NCBI GenBank assembly: GCA_030762935.1
Contig: CM060899.1
Location: forward strand, 18,442,501-18,506,500
Origin: Hymenopus coronatus
Lineage: Eukaryota > Arthropoda > Insecta > Mantodea > Hymenopodidae
Direction: 5' to 3'
Length of the DNA: 64,000 nt
In this document: piece by piece, positions 22,051 through 32,136 of the stretch
Layout: every line of letters starts with the position of its first letter
Numbering within the stretch: position 1 is the stretch's first letter
Translations under genes and position numbers: made by a program
Notes under the pieces: generated by a model
What the model was told of the DNA's origin: nothing
The model's input: the letters and a program-made list of their open reading frames with translations, nothing else
Database searches by the model: none

Positions 22051-22203
22051 GGTGACCCGAAACATATATTTCCGGTGAAATCTCGGTATCGAATTTTTGG
22101 GTGCATTACAATATCTTCTCTATACACTATGCACATTGTACGTGTAGAGAAAGTAAAAAGCGTTTTAACAATAATTTTTTACAGAGATCTAGAAAAAATC
22201 GTG
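22051..22203. repeat. MRF 3' end (plus) abutting a 5' scrap (minus)
   Basis: 22051-22160 reads TTTCCGGTGAAATCTCGGTA to GTGTAGAGAAAGTAAAAAGC in plus sense. 22161-22203 reads TTAACAATAATTTTTTACAG and AGATCTAGAAAAAATCGTGT in minus sense. Confidence 0.78.
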
Positions 22204-22626
22204 TAAAAACAGAATTTAATATTAAACTAAATTCTAAGTTTAAGGTTAAACCTGAAAGGCAGTCAAGTATAGGTTTTGATTAGCCTGGTAGAGTTATAAA
22301 ACAAAATGGCAGCAGTTATAATGACTTGTCAAGGAAACACGAACTTGCAAGCATGTAACTTTGTTAATCATATATGCTTGGCAAGCTTAATTACGCATAT
22401 TTGTGTATCAGCATATATTGAGTGTAAGTCTGTCATTGAAGCATACCGTAGTTAGTTTGAAGTTCACAGAGTGGTAGCACTGTTACAAGGAATGCAATGC
22501 TAAGTTTGTTAAATCTGTGGGAATCTGGACCAAGTGAGGACCCAATTTTTTAAAGGAGTTCTGGGAGTAAGGAGGATTACGGTTAACTTCAGTGAGAATT
22601 CGGGGCTTATAGTGAAGGGGTTGGAA
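22204..22626. other. No recognised gene or repeat
   Basis: About 420 bases leading into the minisatellite. No open frame of note. Confidence 0.45.
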
Positions 22627-23409
22627 CACTTCTACGGAGGGACCTTAGTACGGAGTGACACTTCTACGGAAACTTTTTCTCTACCTGGCGAGTAGAACTT
22701 GAATGTTGGCACTTCTACGGAACCTTTTGCTCTACCTGGCGAGTCAGAAGTTGAATGTTGGCACTTCTACGGAACCTTTTCCTCTACATGGCGAGTCAGA
22801 AGTTGAATTGACACTTCTACATAACCTTTTCCTCTACCTGGCGAGTCAGAAGTTGAATGTTGACACCTCTACGGAACCTTTTCCTCTACCTGACGACTCA
22901 GAAGTTGAATTTTGACATTTGTACGGAACCTTTTACCTGGTGAGTCAGAAGTTGAATGTTGACATTTGTACGGAACCTTTTACCTGGTGAGTCAGAAGTT
23001 GAATGTTGACATTTGTACGGAACCTTTTACCTGGTGAGTCAGAAGTTGAATGTTGACATTTCTACGGAACCTTTTCCTCTACCTGACGAGTCAGAAGTTG
23101 AATGTTGACCTTTGTACGGAACTTTTCCTCTACTTGACGAGTCAGAAGTTGAATGTTGCCATTTCTACGGAACCTTTTCCTCTACCTGACGACTCAGAAG
23201 TTGAATGTTGACACTTGTACGAAACCTTTTACCTGGTGAGTCAGAAGTTGAATGTTGACATTTCTACGGAACCTTTTCCTCTACCTGACGACTCAGAAGT
23301 TGAATGTTGACACTTGCACGGAACCTTTTCCTCTACCTGACGACTCAGAAGTTGAATGTTGACATTTGTACGGAACCTTTTACCTGGTGAGTCAGAAGTT
23401 GAATGTTGA
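22627..23409 (+). repeat. Minisatellite, 52- and 47-base units
   Basis: About 15 tandem units of the form CACTTCTACGGAACCTTTTC then CTCTACCTGGCGAGTCAGAA then GTTGAATGTTGA. The long unit is 52 bases. A short unit of 47 lacks part of CCTCTA (reads CTTTTACCTGGTGAG) and recurs singly or in runs. The first units are more divergent. Neither unit length is a multiple of three, so the array changes frame at every unit and is unlikely to be coding, although a 70-codon frame stays open over the first few units. Confidence 0.95.
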
Positions 23410-23743
23410 ACAAGCACTAATAGTTGGTAAAAACGGGTTTCATAATGTGGATATGTATAACTGGTAAACCAAAAATCAAAACAGGATTATATTTGCAGAA
23501 AACAGAAAGTTCATCTCTAAACGTGTTTGTTATGAATGTTAGCTATTTATTCTCTAGATAAATGCTACATGCGGATTCATGAAATAGTATTAGATTTCCT
23601 TACTTTCGTTAAGGGTACCGCAGGGTGTCAGTTTGACATTCCACCGCGATGAAGTTGGAAGGGAGCTTTTTTTTTTTTTTTGTTTTTACTGAATATTTAA
23701 CCTTTTTACAATATTCACATGATACATCTGCCAACTTGCGATT
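23410..23743. other. No recognised gene or repeat
   Basis: About 330 bases between the minisatellite and an MRF copy, with a poly-T run at 23667-23681. Confidence 0.45.
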
Positions 23744-24520
23744 CTTTTTACTTTCTCTATATGTACTATGTACATAGTGCATAGAGAAGGCATTGCACTC
23801 CACCCAAAAATTCGATACCGTGATTTCACCGGAAATATATGTTTTAGGGTTCCTTTATCCAAAAAAAGCATTTTCAGTAAAAGATAGCTGTATCTTCCAA
23901 GATTTTGGGAAAATCCCCCCACCCCAAACTACCCTTTATGGAACTGTTTTCGAAACTTTTGGTTTTCTAAAAAATGGCTCTAACGATTTTGATTAAAATA
24001 TAATGTATTAAAGCTATTTACCTGACAAATGAAATGTATATCTTGAATTTTCTGGGAATAGCCTCTGAGGACTACTTTATTCTGGTTGAATTTTAAAGAA
24101 TTTTGCATAACTGCTAAACCGTAAGAGATGGGAAAAAACTTAAAACACAAAAAATATAGAGCACGTTAAAATACACAATTTATGATACAGACATTTTTTT
24201 CGTGGAGATGATCGTTTTTGAGCTATTCCTTGTTTTTGGTTTCAGCTTTGGAAAATTTATACTTTTCTCATACAGGAATATGTCAACTCCTGTCCATACA
24301 AACAAAGGAACTTCAGTCACATAGCAACCAGCTTTTGACTATCACTTTAACCTATGGTACTCCCTTATTCCGCTTTTATGTGTATGGAAGCAAGTAATAA
24401 GACTATTTCTGTTGTTTTTCTCGATTAGTATGATGTAAGTAGAAGTCTACACTTTTTAACAATAATTTGTTGCAGAGATATAGAGAAAGTCATGTGAATG
24501 GAACACATCAGATTTTTCAT
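23744..24520 (-). repeat. MRF copy, both ends present, CA region deleted
   Basis: From TTTACTTTCTCTATATGTAC (hairpin with ACTATGTACATAGT) to GTCATGTGAATGGAACACAT then CAGATTTTT. About 100 bases around the microsatellite are missing. Confidence 0.9.
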
Positions 24521-25147
24521 AACTGTAAGCCTCGAAAGACAGAAATTATTTTAAGTTGCCATCAACTTGGAGTCTTTTTAGAGCCTTTGAAATAGTCTCG
24601 TCAATATTAATTGCGTGTTTCTTCCTTCTTTTCCCATCGATATCTAAAACTAACCGGTCAAAGTGGTGGCTTAGTACCTTGCATCTTCTTGAATATTGTA
24701 TATTAATGAATACACATTGGGAAGAGCTCTTGAAATGGATTTGTGTATTCTTTCATTCTAGCCTTCTGAGCTGTTATTAGTGTGGTGGCATCTTCCACTG
24801 CAGTTCCATATATCTCTTGGGAAGTTTTTGGCTCTCCGGCCAATGAATTCAGAGCCAACCATCGTCCAACATTTCCAGAGGACGATTTGCTAGTGCTGAA
24901 CACATTCATATATAGTACTGTATTTTTCGTTTTCCCTGTAGGAACATGGCCGCAATATTGCACTTTTCTCAATAAAGATTGATTAAAATGATAATTGCGA
25001 CCCAAAATCTCAGTTTGAAGAAACAAGCCTCTAGTTGTCTATACCACAGCAGTTTCGAAGTCCAACATGAGAGTTGTCCATCCAGGCACTTTGGTTTTAA
25101 TAACTTTGAATAAAGAACTAAAGTCTTTTTGTGGTCTCACTAAATTC
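24521..25147. other. Unassigned stretch with a 107-codon minus-strand frame
   Basis: About 630 bases free of recognised repeats. A minus frame at 24703-25026 is open for 107 codons and has a protein-like composition (for example VGRWLALNSLAGEPKTSQEI), without the Lys/Phe/Ile bias of the MRF frames. I do not recognise it. It could be a host exon fragment, part of a transposon protein, or chance. Confidence 0.35.
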
Positions 25148-25149
25148 TA

Positions 25150-25882
25150 CGAGGTACGTCCAGAAAGTAAATTCCGTTTCAATTTATCTCCGCTGCAGCG
25201 CTGCGATCGCAGTTCCGCACATGCGCGGTAGCCGCTCTGTATCAAGGAGAAGAAACGTGCGCCATTTTGAGATCGCTGTCAGCCACATACGCTTTATAGT
25301 GCTTGTTTACAATGTCGGTGTTGAATGAAAATCCCGCCGCTTGTGAAATCAGATCTGTGATTCGTTTTCTGAATGCTAGGAAAGTGAAACCAATTGAAAT
25401 TTATCGGCAAATTTGCGAAGTTTACGGACAAAATGCGATGAGTGATTCAATGGTGAGAAGATGGGTCCGACATTTCAATGAAGGACGTAGTGAAGTGCAC
25501 CATGAAGAACGAAGTGGGCGTCTATCTTTGGTTACAGAAGAACTAGTTCACGCGATTGATGACAACAAGATCCAGGAAAACCGCAAGTTTACAATTAGTG
25601 CTCTCGCTAAGGAATTTCCCCAAAGCTCAGGATCATTAATTCATGAAATTGTTACCGAAAAACTGAAAATGTTTCCAACTTTTTGAAGACACGGCGACAA
25701 GCTTCTATGAAGAACGTATACAAAAACTGTTTTCACGCTATGACAAATGCCAGCAAAATTTCGGTATTTATGTGGAAAAGTAGTTTAAGAGTTGTAGAAT
25801 TTTGTGCAATAAATAATTATTCTGTATCTGTACACAATTTAATTTTATAACCAAACGGAACTTACTTTATGAACGTACCTCG
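25150..25882 (+). mobile_element. mariner deletion derivative 1 (733 bases, TA-flanked)
   Basis: Terminal inverted repeats of about 31 bases (CGAGGTACGTCCAGAAAGTA at the left; the right end is its near complement, TACTTTATGAACGTACCTCG) flanked by TA at 25148-25149 and 25883-25884. It keeps the N-terminal half of the transposase and the extreme 3' end but has lost the catalytic core. The copy at 46380-47126 is the same family with a different deletion. Confidence 0.93.
25312..25686 (+). pseudogene. mariner transposase N-terminal half
   Basis: The frame starts MSVLNENPAACEIRSVIRFL and covers the paired helix-turn-helix DNA-binding region of a mariner transposase, which recognises the element's inverted repeats. 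Landmarks are ICEVYGQNAMS, RRWVRHFNEGRSEVHHEERSG and ALAKEFPQSSGS. It then drops out of frame after KMFPTF. The sequence that follows matches the C-terminal tail (around 25730-25780, FSRYDKCQQNFGIYVEK in another frame). About 190 codons holding all three catalytic Asp residues are gone. The frame from the upstream ATG at 25303 adds three residues; the ATG at 25312 matches the sister copy better. Confidence 0.9.
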
Positions 25883-25949
25883 TATGTCTCTGCAACAATT
25901 ATAATCAATTACACTACTTGACACTCAGATATCAACTGTAGCAATGAAC

Positions 25950-27153
25950 TCTACTTGAATGAATGAATAAGTGTATTTATTAACATAGCAATATCATACA
26001 TAGAATTTCAACAGTCGCCGGGTCCACAGACCGTACGTGCTTTTGTAATACACATTACAAGCAATATTAAAACAACAACAAAGAATTAAAAGAGTAAACA
26101 CGAAAATAAAAAAGATAAAGGAAATACACAGTCAAAAGCAATATTAAACAACAATAAAAATTAAGAGTGAATCCGAAAATAAAGATACAAAGATATTCAA
26201 ATATAGCAATTTAAATTTACAGCACAGAGTACACCTTCATAAATGCACCCTCTTATAATAGAAAATTACACTTAAAAGACCTATATACACATAATATATA
26301 CAACATATATAAAACCATAGCACAACAGTGACCTAAGTATGACATAATATATATGCATGTAGAACATTGTAGTCACTTTTGTTTAGTTGATCTTATTTCG
26401 CCCCCCCCCTTCTCTATTGGCAGCCTCCTCAGATCTCAGCTGTCTTGCCTTAAGTATAAATTTACCTAGCCCGTCCATGTTTTCCGTGCCTGCCAGTAGC
26501 GTCCAACATGCTTCTAGCCCTACATTCGCAGTGGTAAAAAATCGCGGCAAATATTTTTCCCGCCATTCCTCCGTACCCCTACATCTTGTCAAGATGTGAG
26601 TCCACGACTCTTCCTCCTCGCAAATGGGACAGATTCTCGTACCATTCTCGTCAGAAATTTTCGTGCTCCTCCATGCTCCTAGTTTAATCCACGCGAGCCC
26701 CTCTCTAATGAGTTTGGTACCTGTTTTGATGTATTGCTCCATACCCCACTCCGATTTCAGCCCAGACTGTACTTCTAATGACACCTTCTCTGTGCATTGC
26801 GCAATTATTTGCTGTCTGTCAATATCACAGAGACGTTTCTTAATTTTTCTCCAAATACTTCGCCTGTTTTCCTGCCCCGCCATCCAAATGTCTCCCATCC
26901 CAATGGATTCCAACCCTTTCTTTAATTTTGATGCCCACGTCAAATTACCTTCCATTCACAACTGTTCACGGTAGCAGACTGCCCTAATTAGAGATTGATT
27001 TCCGTGAACGATTCTCATCCAATATTTAACTGCTCTGATTTTGCACTCTATCGTTTCACTATGTACCCCGAATTTCCTCATTATTCCGCAGTTTGCGTAC
27101 CCCTCCCTACACCCAGAATGAACTCTACTTAGTGAGTGCCAATTTCCTCCCAA
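25950..27153 (-). mobile_element. Non-LTR retrotransposon 3' end, left arm of an inverted pair
   Basis: Read on the minus strand: the C-terminal coding end of a LINE-type ORF2, then an AT-rich 3' UTR of about 430 bases, ending in a short ATTC-type repeat (GAATGAATGAATAAG on plus at 25957-25971). The right arm at 27725-28675 is the same region in plus orientation, so the two 3' tails point outward. Confidence 0.82.
26383..27153 (-). pseudogene. LINE ORF2 C-terminal domain, one in-frame stop
   Basis: Two abutting open frames are in the same frame and separated only by a TGA just before 26955, so this was one reading frame of at least 255 codons. It contains VHSETIECKIRAVKYWMRIV and, near the end, CPICEEEESWTHILTRC. 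The latter is a Cys-x2-Cys-x7-His-x4-Cys motif typical of the C-terminal zinc-knuckle-like domain of I/Jockey/R1-type LINE reverse transcriptase polyproteins, followed by REKYLPRFF. The reverse transcriptase domain lies upstream and is not in this copy (5' truncation is usual for LINEs). The clade is a motif-based judgement. Confidence 0.75.
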
Positions 27154-27324
27154 CCCTAACCTGCTAACCCTTTTTGTACTCGTGTCACAATTCTAAGAAA
27201 TACATTAGGCCAGTAAATTACCTTCCGTACAAGTGTCACTCTCTAAATAATTCCTGTTTAACCATTTCTGGGATTTCCTACACAAGTGTCATTGAGTACG
27301 ACTGTCACACCTTCATAGTGAAAT

Positions 27325-27724
27325 GATAAGATGCAAACCCAGAGCAGTTAAATATTGGATGCGATCGTTCATGGAAACTAGTCCTTATTAGACCACTCTG
27401 CTACCGTGAATTGCTGAGAATGGAAGTTAATTCCAGTGGGTATCACAATTAAAAAAAAGATTTGGAAACCGTTAGGAAGGGGTACATTTGAATGATGGGG
27501 CAGGGTAATAGACGGAGTATTTGCCGAAAGTTTAAGAACCACCTCTGTGATATTGACAGACAGCAAATAATTGCGTTACACGGAAAAAGTTTCGTTAGAA
27601 GTACGTCTGGGTTAAAAACGGAGCGGATTAGACTAGGAGTATGGCAGATGATGAATATTACAGACCAGAACAGTATGAAAATCTACCCTATTTAGGAGGA
27701 GGCGTGAACTCATATCTTGGCTAG
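27325..27724 (+). mobile_element. LINE ORF2 C-terminal fragment, degenerate plus copy
   Basis: Plus-strand match to the same ORF2 end (CAGTTAAATATTGGATGCGA, GACAGACAGCAAATAATTGC, CATATCTTGGCTAGATGTGG), with frameshifts throughout. It ends where a second plus copy starts near 27725, giving a direct tandem of two damaged copies. Confidence 0.72.
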
Positions 27725-28675
27725 ATGTGGAGGAATGGAGGGAAACGTATTTACCGCGATCATTAATTTGACGTGGGCATCAAAATTAAAGAAAGGGTTG
27801 GAAACCATTTTGGTGGGATACATTTGGATGCCGGGGCAGGCAAACAGGTGGAGTATTTGGAGAAAAGTTAAGAATATTGACAAACAGCAAATAATTGCGC
27901 AATGCACAGAGAAGGTTTCTTTAGAAGTACAGTCTGAGTTAAAATCGGAACAGGTACTAAACTCATTAGAGAGGGGCTCGCGTGGATTAGACTAGGGGCT
28001 TGGAGGAGCACAAAAATTGCTGACGAGAATGGTACGAGAATCTGTCTTATTTGGCAAGATGTAGGGGTACGGAGGAATGGTGGGAAAAATATTTACGGCG
28101 ATTCTTTACCACCGTATGTTGGACGCTACTGTCAGGCACAGAAGACGGGCTAGGTAAATTTATACTTAAGGCAACACAGCTGAGATCTGAGGAGGCTGCC
28201 AATAGAGAAGGGGGGGGGGGAAGGGATAAGAACAACTAAACAAAAGTGACTACAATGTTTTATACACATATATTATGTCATACTTAGATCACTGTTGTGT
28301 AATGTTTCCATATATTATGTGTATATGTTTCTTTTAAGTGTAATTATCTATTATAAGAGGGTGCATTTATGAAGATGCTGTGCTGAAAATTTAAATTGTT
28401 ACATTTGGATATCTTTGTATTTTTATTTTAGGTTTTACTCTTTTAATTCTTTGTTGTTGTTTTAATATTGCTTTAGATTGTGTATTAGCTCTGCTGTTTT
28501 ATTTTCGTGTTTACTTTTTTAATTCTTTGTTGTTGTTGTTTTAATATTAATTTTTAGTGTGTATTATAAAAGAACGTACGGTCTGTGGATCCATGCGATT
28601 GTTGAAATTCTCTGTTCATATGATTATGTTATGTTAATAATACACTTATTCATTCATTCATTCATTTAAACATCT
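27725..28675 (+). mobile_element. Non-LTR retrotransposon 3' end, right arm of an inverted pair
   Basis: It repeats the left arm in plus sense: TTGACGTGGGCATCAAAATT, AGACAGCAAATA-type block, GAGGAGGCTGCCAATAGAGA, a G run (28210-28219), then the 3' UTR (TATAAGAGGGTGCATTTATG, CTTTGTTGTTGTTTTAATAT), ending CTTATTCATTCATTCATTC. Frameshifts and deletions remove the CPIC motif region. The C run at 26401-26410 in the left arm is the complement of this G run. Confidence 0.82.
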
Positions 28676-29083
28676 GCAAATGGAGATTTATGAGCATGTT
28701 GGGCGTTACTGGCAGGCATGGAAGATGCGGAGGGGACACGTAAATTTCTCCTTAATACGATAAGGCTGATATTAGGGAAGAGAAGAGCTAAAAGGTGACC
28801 ATAATATTTTGTTTACGTATGTGTATATATATAATGTCATCCATTTCGGTTATTGTTTTCTCTTAATTGTATTTGTTTACTATAATAGGGTTCATTAATG
28901 CATCAGAGTACGCTTTATTGTGTGTTATACATTTAAAGCACCGTATCTTAATATGTTTGCCTTTTTATTTTCGTTTTTAATATTGCTTATTATTTTATGC
29001 ATTACAAAAGCACGTAAGGTTAATGGACCCGTGCCATTGATGAGGATGCTGGTATTTAAATAAATATACTCATCCATTTATTG
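28676..29083 (+). mobile_element. Third, more diverged LINE 3' end
   Basis: It begins with another GAGCATGTTGGGCGTTACTG block (the end of ORF2), then a shortened 3' UTR (ATAATAGGGTTCATTAATGC, TATTTTCGTTTTTAATATTG, GGACCCGTGCCATTGATG) ending AAATATACTCATCCATTTAT. Head-to-tail with the preceding copy. Confidence 0.7.
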
Positions 29084-29088
29084 CTGAA

Positions 29089-29280
29089 CCTGTTAAGAGC
29101 TACAGGCACTGTAATGTCTAGCTTAGGTGCTTTGCAGCGGAAGGGATCGCGGGATTGTATCCCGTCTTGGGCATGAGTGTCTGTAGTGCGTTTCTGTGCT
29201 AGTGTTCTATTTAAATCATTCTCTCTCCCCTGATGGCCTATGAGGTCACGTCTGAAGCCCAATATTTGTGTGTTAAAAAA
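29089..29280 (+). mobile_element. SINE E candidate (tRNA-derived)
   Basis: A box-B-like element (GCGGGATTGTATCCCGTC) is followed by TTGGGCATGAGTGTC and a body ending in an A-rich tail (GTGTGTTAAAAAAAC at 29267-29281). Only one copy in the window, so family status is inferred from structure. Confidence 0.5.
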
Positions 29281-29284
29281 ACAC

Positions 29285-29628
29285 ATAATTTTCTCTATTC
29301 TCATGATATTCTCAACATCTCTATTGTAATAAAGTATCGTTAAAAGCCTATTATTTTATCTACGTCATGGTAATCCAGATAAACATTAGCAGAATTGCCT
29401 TATTAATTGCATCCTTGTCAGCAAAACGTATTTAGCAAACACATAGGCTAAAACGAAAGTAGTAAAATCTTTTAAAAGCTGGTTGCTATGTGATTTTGTG
29501 TTTGCATATTCCCGTATAAGAAAAGTTTCAGTATTTTAAAACAATGGAAACCAATAGTAAGGAATATCTCGGAAATTGTCAATTCCAAGAAAACATAAAT
29601 TGTATATTTTTAACGATATCTATACTTT
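29285..29628 (+). repeat. MRF 5' third
   Basis: From AATTTTCTCTATTCTCATGA (5' tip degraded) to TTTTTAACGATATCTATAC. It is cut by an inverted copy. Confidence 0.8.
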
Positions 29629-30480
29629 TTACTTTCAGTACTATGTACATAGTGTATACAGAAGGTATGGTATTCCACCCAAAAATTTCTATACCGAGAT
29701 TTCACCGGAAAAGATCTTTTAGGATCCCCTGTATATAAAAAAAAAGCATTTTTAGAAAAAGGTCCGTGTGTGTCAGTGTGTCCATGTGTCTGTGAGCACG
29801 ATAACTCAAAAACTAAACGTCTGTAAAATACCAAACTTGGTATATAAGTTATTTATCTTCCTAGGATGCGACAGGAAGATTTTTAAGAAAATCTCCCCAC
29901 CCCAAACTACCCTTTACTTGGAAAAAAATTCGAAAATTTAAATTTCTCCAAAAATGGCTATAAAGATTTTGATTAAAATACCGTATATTAAAGATATTTA
30001 CATGACAAATAAAATGTGTATCTTGAATTTTCTGGGAATAGCCTCTGAATACTTTTTTATTCCGGATGAATTTTGCATAACTGGTAAACTGTAAGAGATA
30101 GACAAACTTACTGTACAAAAAATGTAGATATCGTTAAAACACACTTTATGTTATATACCTTTTTCTTGGAGTTGCCAGTTTTTGAGATACAACTTGTTGT
30201 TGGTTTCAGCTTTAAAATACATATACTTTTCTCATACGGGAATTTGTCAACTCCTGTCCCTGCAATCACATTACAATCAGTTTTATAAGATTTGACTATC
30301 GCTTTAGCATAGTGTATTCCCTGATTTCCCTTCTACTTGCAAAGAATCAAGTAATAAGAAGATTTATGCTGTTTTTTGCTCGATTAGTATGAAGTAAATA
30401 AAAGAATAAGGTTTTTTGTAAATAATTTGTTCCAAAGATGTAGAGAAAGCAATGTAAATATAACACGTCATAGTTTTTGT
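29629..30480 (-). repeat. MRF copy, both ends present
   Basis: From TACTTTCAGTACTATGTACA (hairpin stem partly lost) to GCAATGTAAATATAACACGT then CATAGTTTTTG. The CA site reads GTGTGTGTCAGTGTGTCCATGTG. Confidence 0.88.
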
Positions 30481-30677
30481 ATAATTAGCATTTGTCCATC
30501 TCTTACCTGTTATGCAAAATTCCTTCAGAAGCTATTCCCAGACAATTCATGATGTATTATTTAATTTGAGACAAAAGTATCTTAAATATGTGGTATTTTA
30601 ATCAAAGCCTTCAGAGCCTTTTTCTGGGTATGCTTCTCACAGACACACCGGACCTTTTTCTAAAAATGATCTTTCTT
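30481..30677 (+). repeat. MRF central scrap, heavily deleted
   Basis: Contains TTTGTCCATCTCTTACCTGT, GAAGCTATTCCCAGACAATT and GACACACCGGACCTTTTTCT, with most of the intervening sequence gone. Confidence 0.75.
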
Positions 30678-31751
30678 CTTACTTTCTCCATACATACTAT
30701 GTATATAGTATGGCATTGCACTCCACCCAAAAAATTCGATACCGAGATTTCACCGGAAATATATGTTTTAGGGTTCCCTTTATCAAAAAAGAGTCATTTT
30801 CGGAAAAAGGTCCGTGTGTCCTTGAACACGATAACTCAAAAACGAAAAGTCGGTAAAATACCAAACTTGGTATTTAAGTTCGGTACCTTCCAAGGATGCA
30901 ACACGAAGATTTTGAAGGTAGTGTTTAACGCCCGCTTTAACTACTTATGGCACCGCAGGTGGTGACACTGATAATACATGAATGAAGATGGAGCACCGGT
31001 GGAATGTGATGGCGGGGGGAAACCGGAGAAAACCTGTCCTAGCACCGCTTTGTCCACCCCAAATCTAACATGCGGTCACTTGGGATCGAACCCGAGCCAT
31101 CTAGGTGGGAGGCGAGCGGTCTAAGTACTCTGCTACGGCGCGGCCGAAATTTTTGAAGAAAATCCCCCCAACTACCCTTTACATGGAAAAAATTTCGAAA
31201 ATGATGATTTTCTAAAATATGGCTCTAACGCTTTTGGTTAAAATCTCTTATATTTAAGAGCTTTTAATGACAAATCAAATGTATATCTTCAATTTTCTGG
31301 GAATAGCCTCTGAAGAGCTTTTTTTTCTCGATGAATTTTGCATAACTCATAAACCGTAAGAGATAGGCAAAAATGTTCTTAAGAAAGTGTGTAGATCTCG
31401 TCAAAACATACAATTTATGTTATACACATTTCTTTTCGTGGAGCTGATCACTTTTGAGATATTCCTGTTTTTTGGTTTCAGCGTTGAAAAACGTATACTT
31501 TTGTCATATAGGAATTTGTCAACTCCTTTCCTTACAAAAAAGGAACGTCAGTCACATAGCAATCAGCTTTTGACTATCACTTTAACCTATGGTAGTCTCT
31601 TATTTCGCTTCTGCTTACAAGGAAGCAAGTAAAAAGATTATTTCTGCTATTTTCTTGGATTAGCATGAAGTAAATAGAAGCATAAACTTTTTTAGAATAA
31701 TTTGTTGCAGAGTGGTAGAGAAAGTCATGTGAATTGAGCGCATCAGATTTT
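30678..31751 (-). repeat. MRF full-length copy with SINE C inside
   Basis: From TACTTTCTCCATACATACTA to GTCATGTGAATTGAGCGCAT then CAGATTTTTT. Without the SINE it is about 845 bases. The SINE is flanked by ATTTTGAAG and ATTTTTGAAG (30908-30916 and 31147-31156). Confidence 0.9.
30916..31145 (-). mobile_element. SINE C, full copy inside MRF
   Basis: Minus orientation. On plus it reads GGTAGTGTTTAACGCCCGC, CACCGGTGGAATGTGATGGC, GGGATCGAACCCGAGCC (box B complement) and ends GCTACGGCGCGGCCG. A flanking direct repeat of about 9 bases supports insertion by target priming. It lacks a long A tail. It is the most complete reference copy of the family head here. Confidence 0.88.
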
Positions 31752-31784
31752 TTTCTCTTTTTTTTTTTGGAGCGGGGTGATTAA

Positions 31785-31893
31785 GGGAACCTCAAACATA
31801 TAACCTCCGGTGGATTATCAAGAGTGACTTTTTGTGTGGAATACATTATCTTCTCTACCTACTACATAACTAATTTGTGTAGCGAAAGCAAAA
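31785..31893 (+). repeat. MRF 3' end, very diverged
   Basis: Contains AACCTCCGGTGGATTATC, TGTGTGGAATACATTATCTT and TTTGTGTAGCGAAAGCAAAA. These match the usual ATTTCCGGTGAAATCTCGG, GGGTGGAATACAATACCTT and GTGTAGAGAAAGTAAAAA. Confidence 0.65.
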
Positions 31894-32136
31894 CTTATTT
31901 TTAGAACAATATCCTTGAATGTGTTTCTGTGCGTCTATGAAAGGGATAATTCGAAAACAAAAACGGTTGAATACCAAATTTGATTTGTAATTTCAGCTCT
32001 TCGTGTCTGTGAATCATGATTATAAAGAAAATCAATCCACCATCTCAAATTGCCCTTTGCATGGTAAAATTTTAAAAATTTGCATTTTACAAAATGCACT
32101 GACGATTTTGATTAAAAAGTGTACCTATATTAAATA

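Noticed and set aside
22703..22915. 70-codon frame across the minisatellite as a repeat protein
   Set aside because: Unit lengths of 52 and 47 are not multiples of three, so successive units are read in different frames.
22627..23409. CRISPR array
   Set aside because: The units are contiguous near-identical repeats with no unique spacers, in an animal-type genome; it is a minisatellite.
24703..25026. 107-codon minus-strand frame as a host gene
   Set aside because: The composition is plausible, but there is no recognised domain, no splice or promoter evidence and no neighbouring exons; kept only as a note in the unassigned stretch.
26401..26410. C run as a structural or regulatory element
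   Set aside because: It is part of the LINE ORF2 3' end and appears as the complementary G run at 28210-28219 in the inverted copy.
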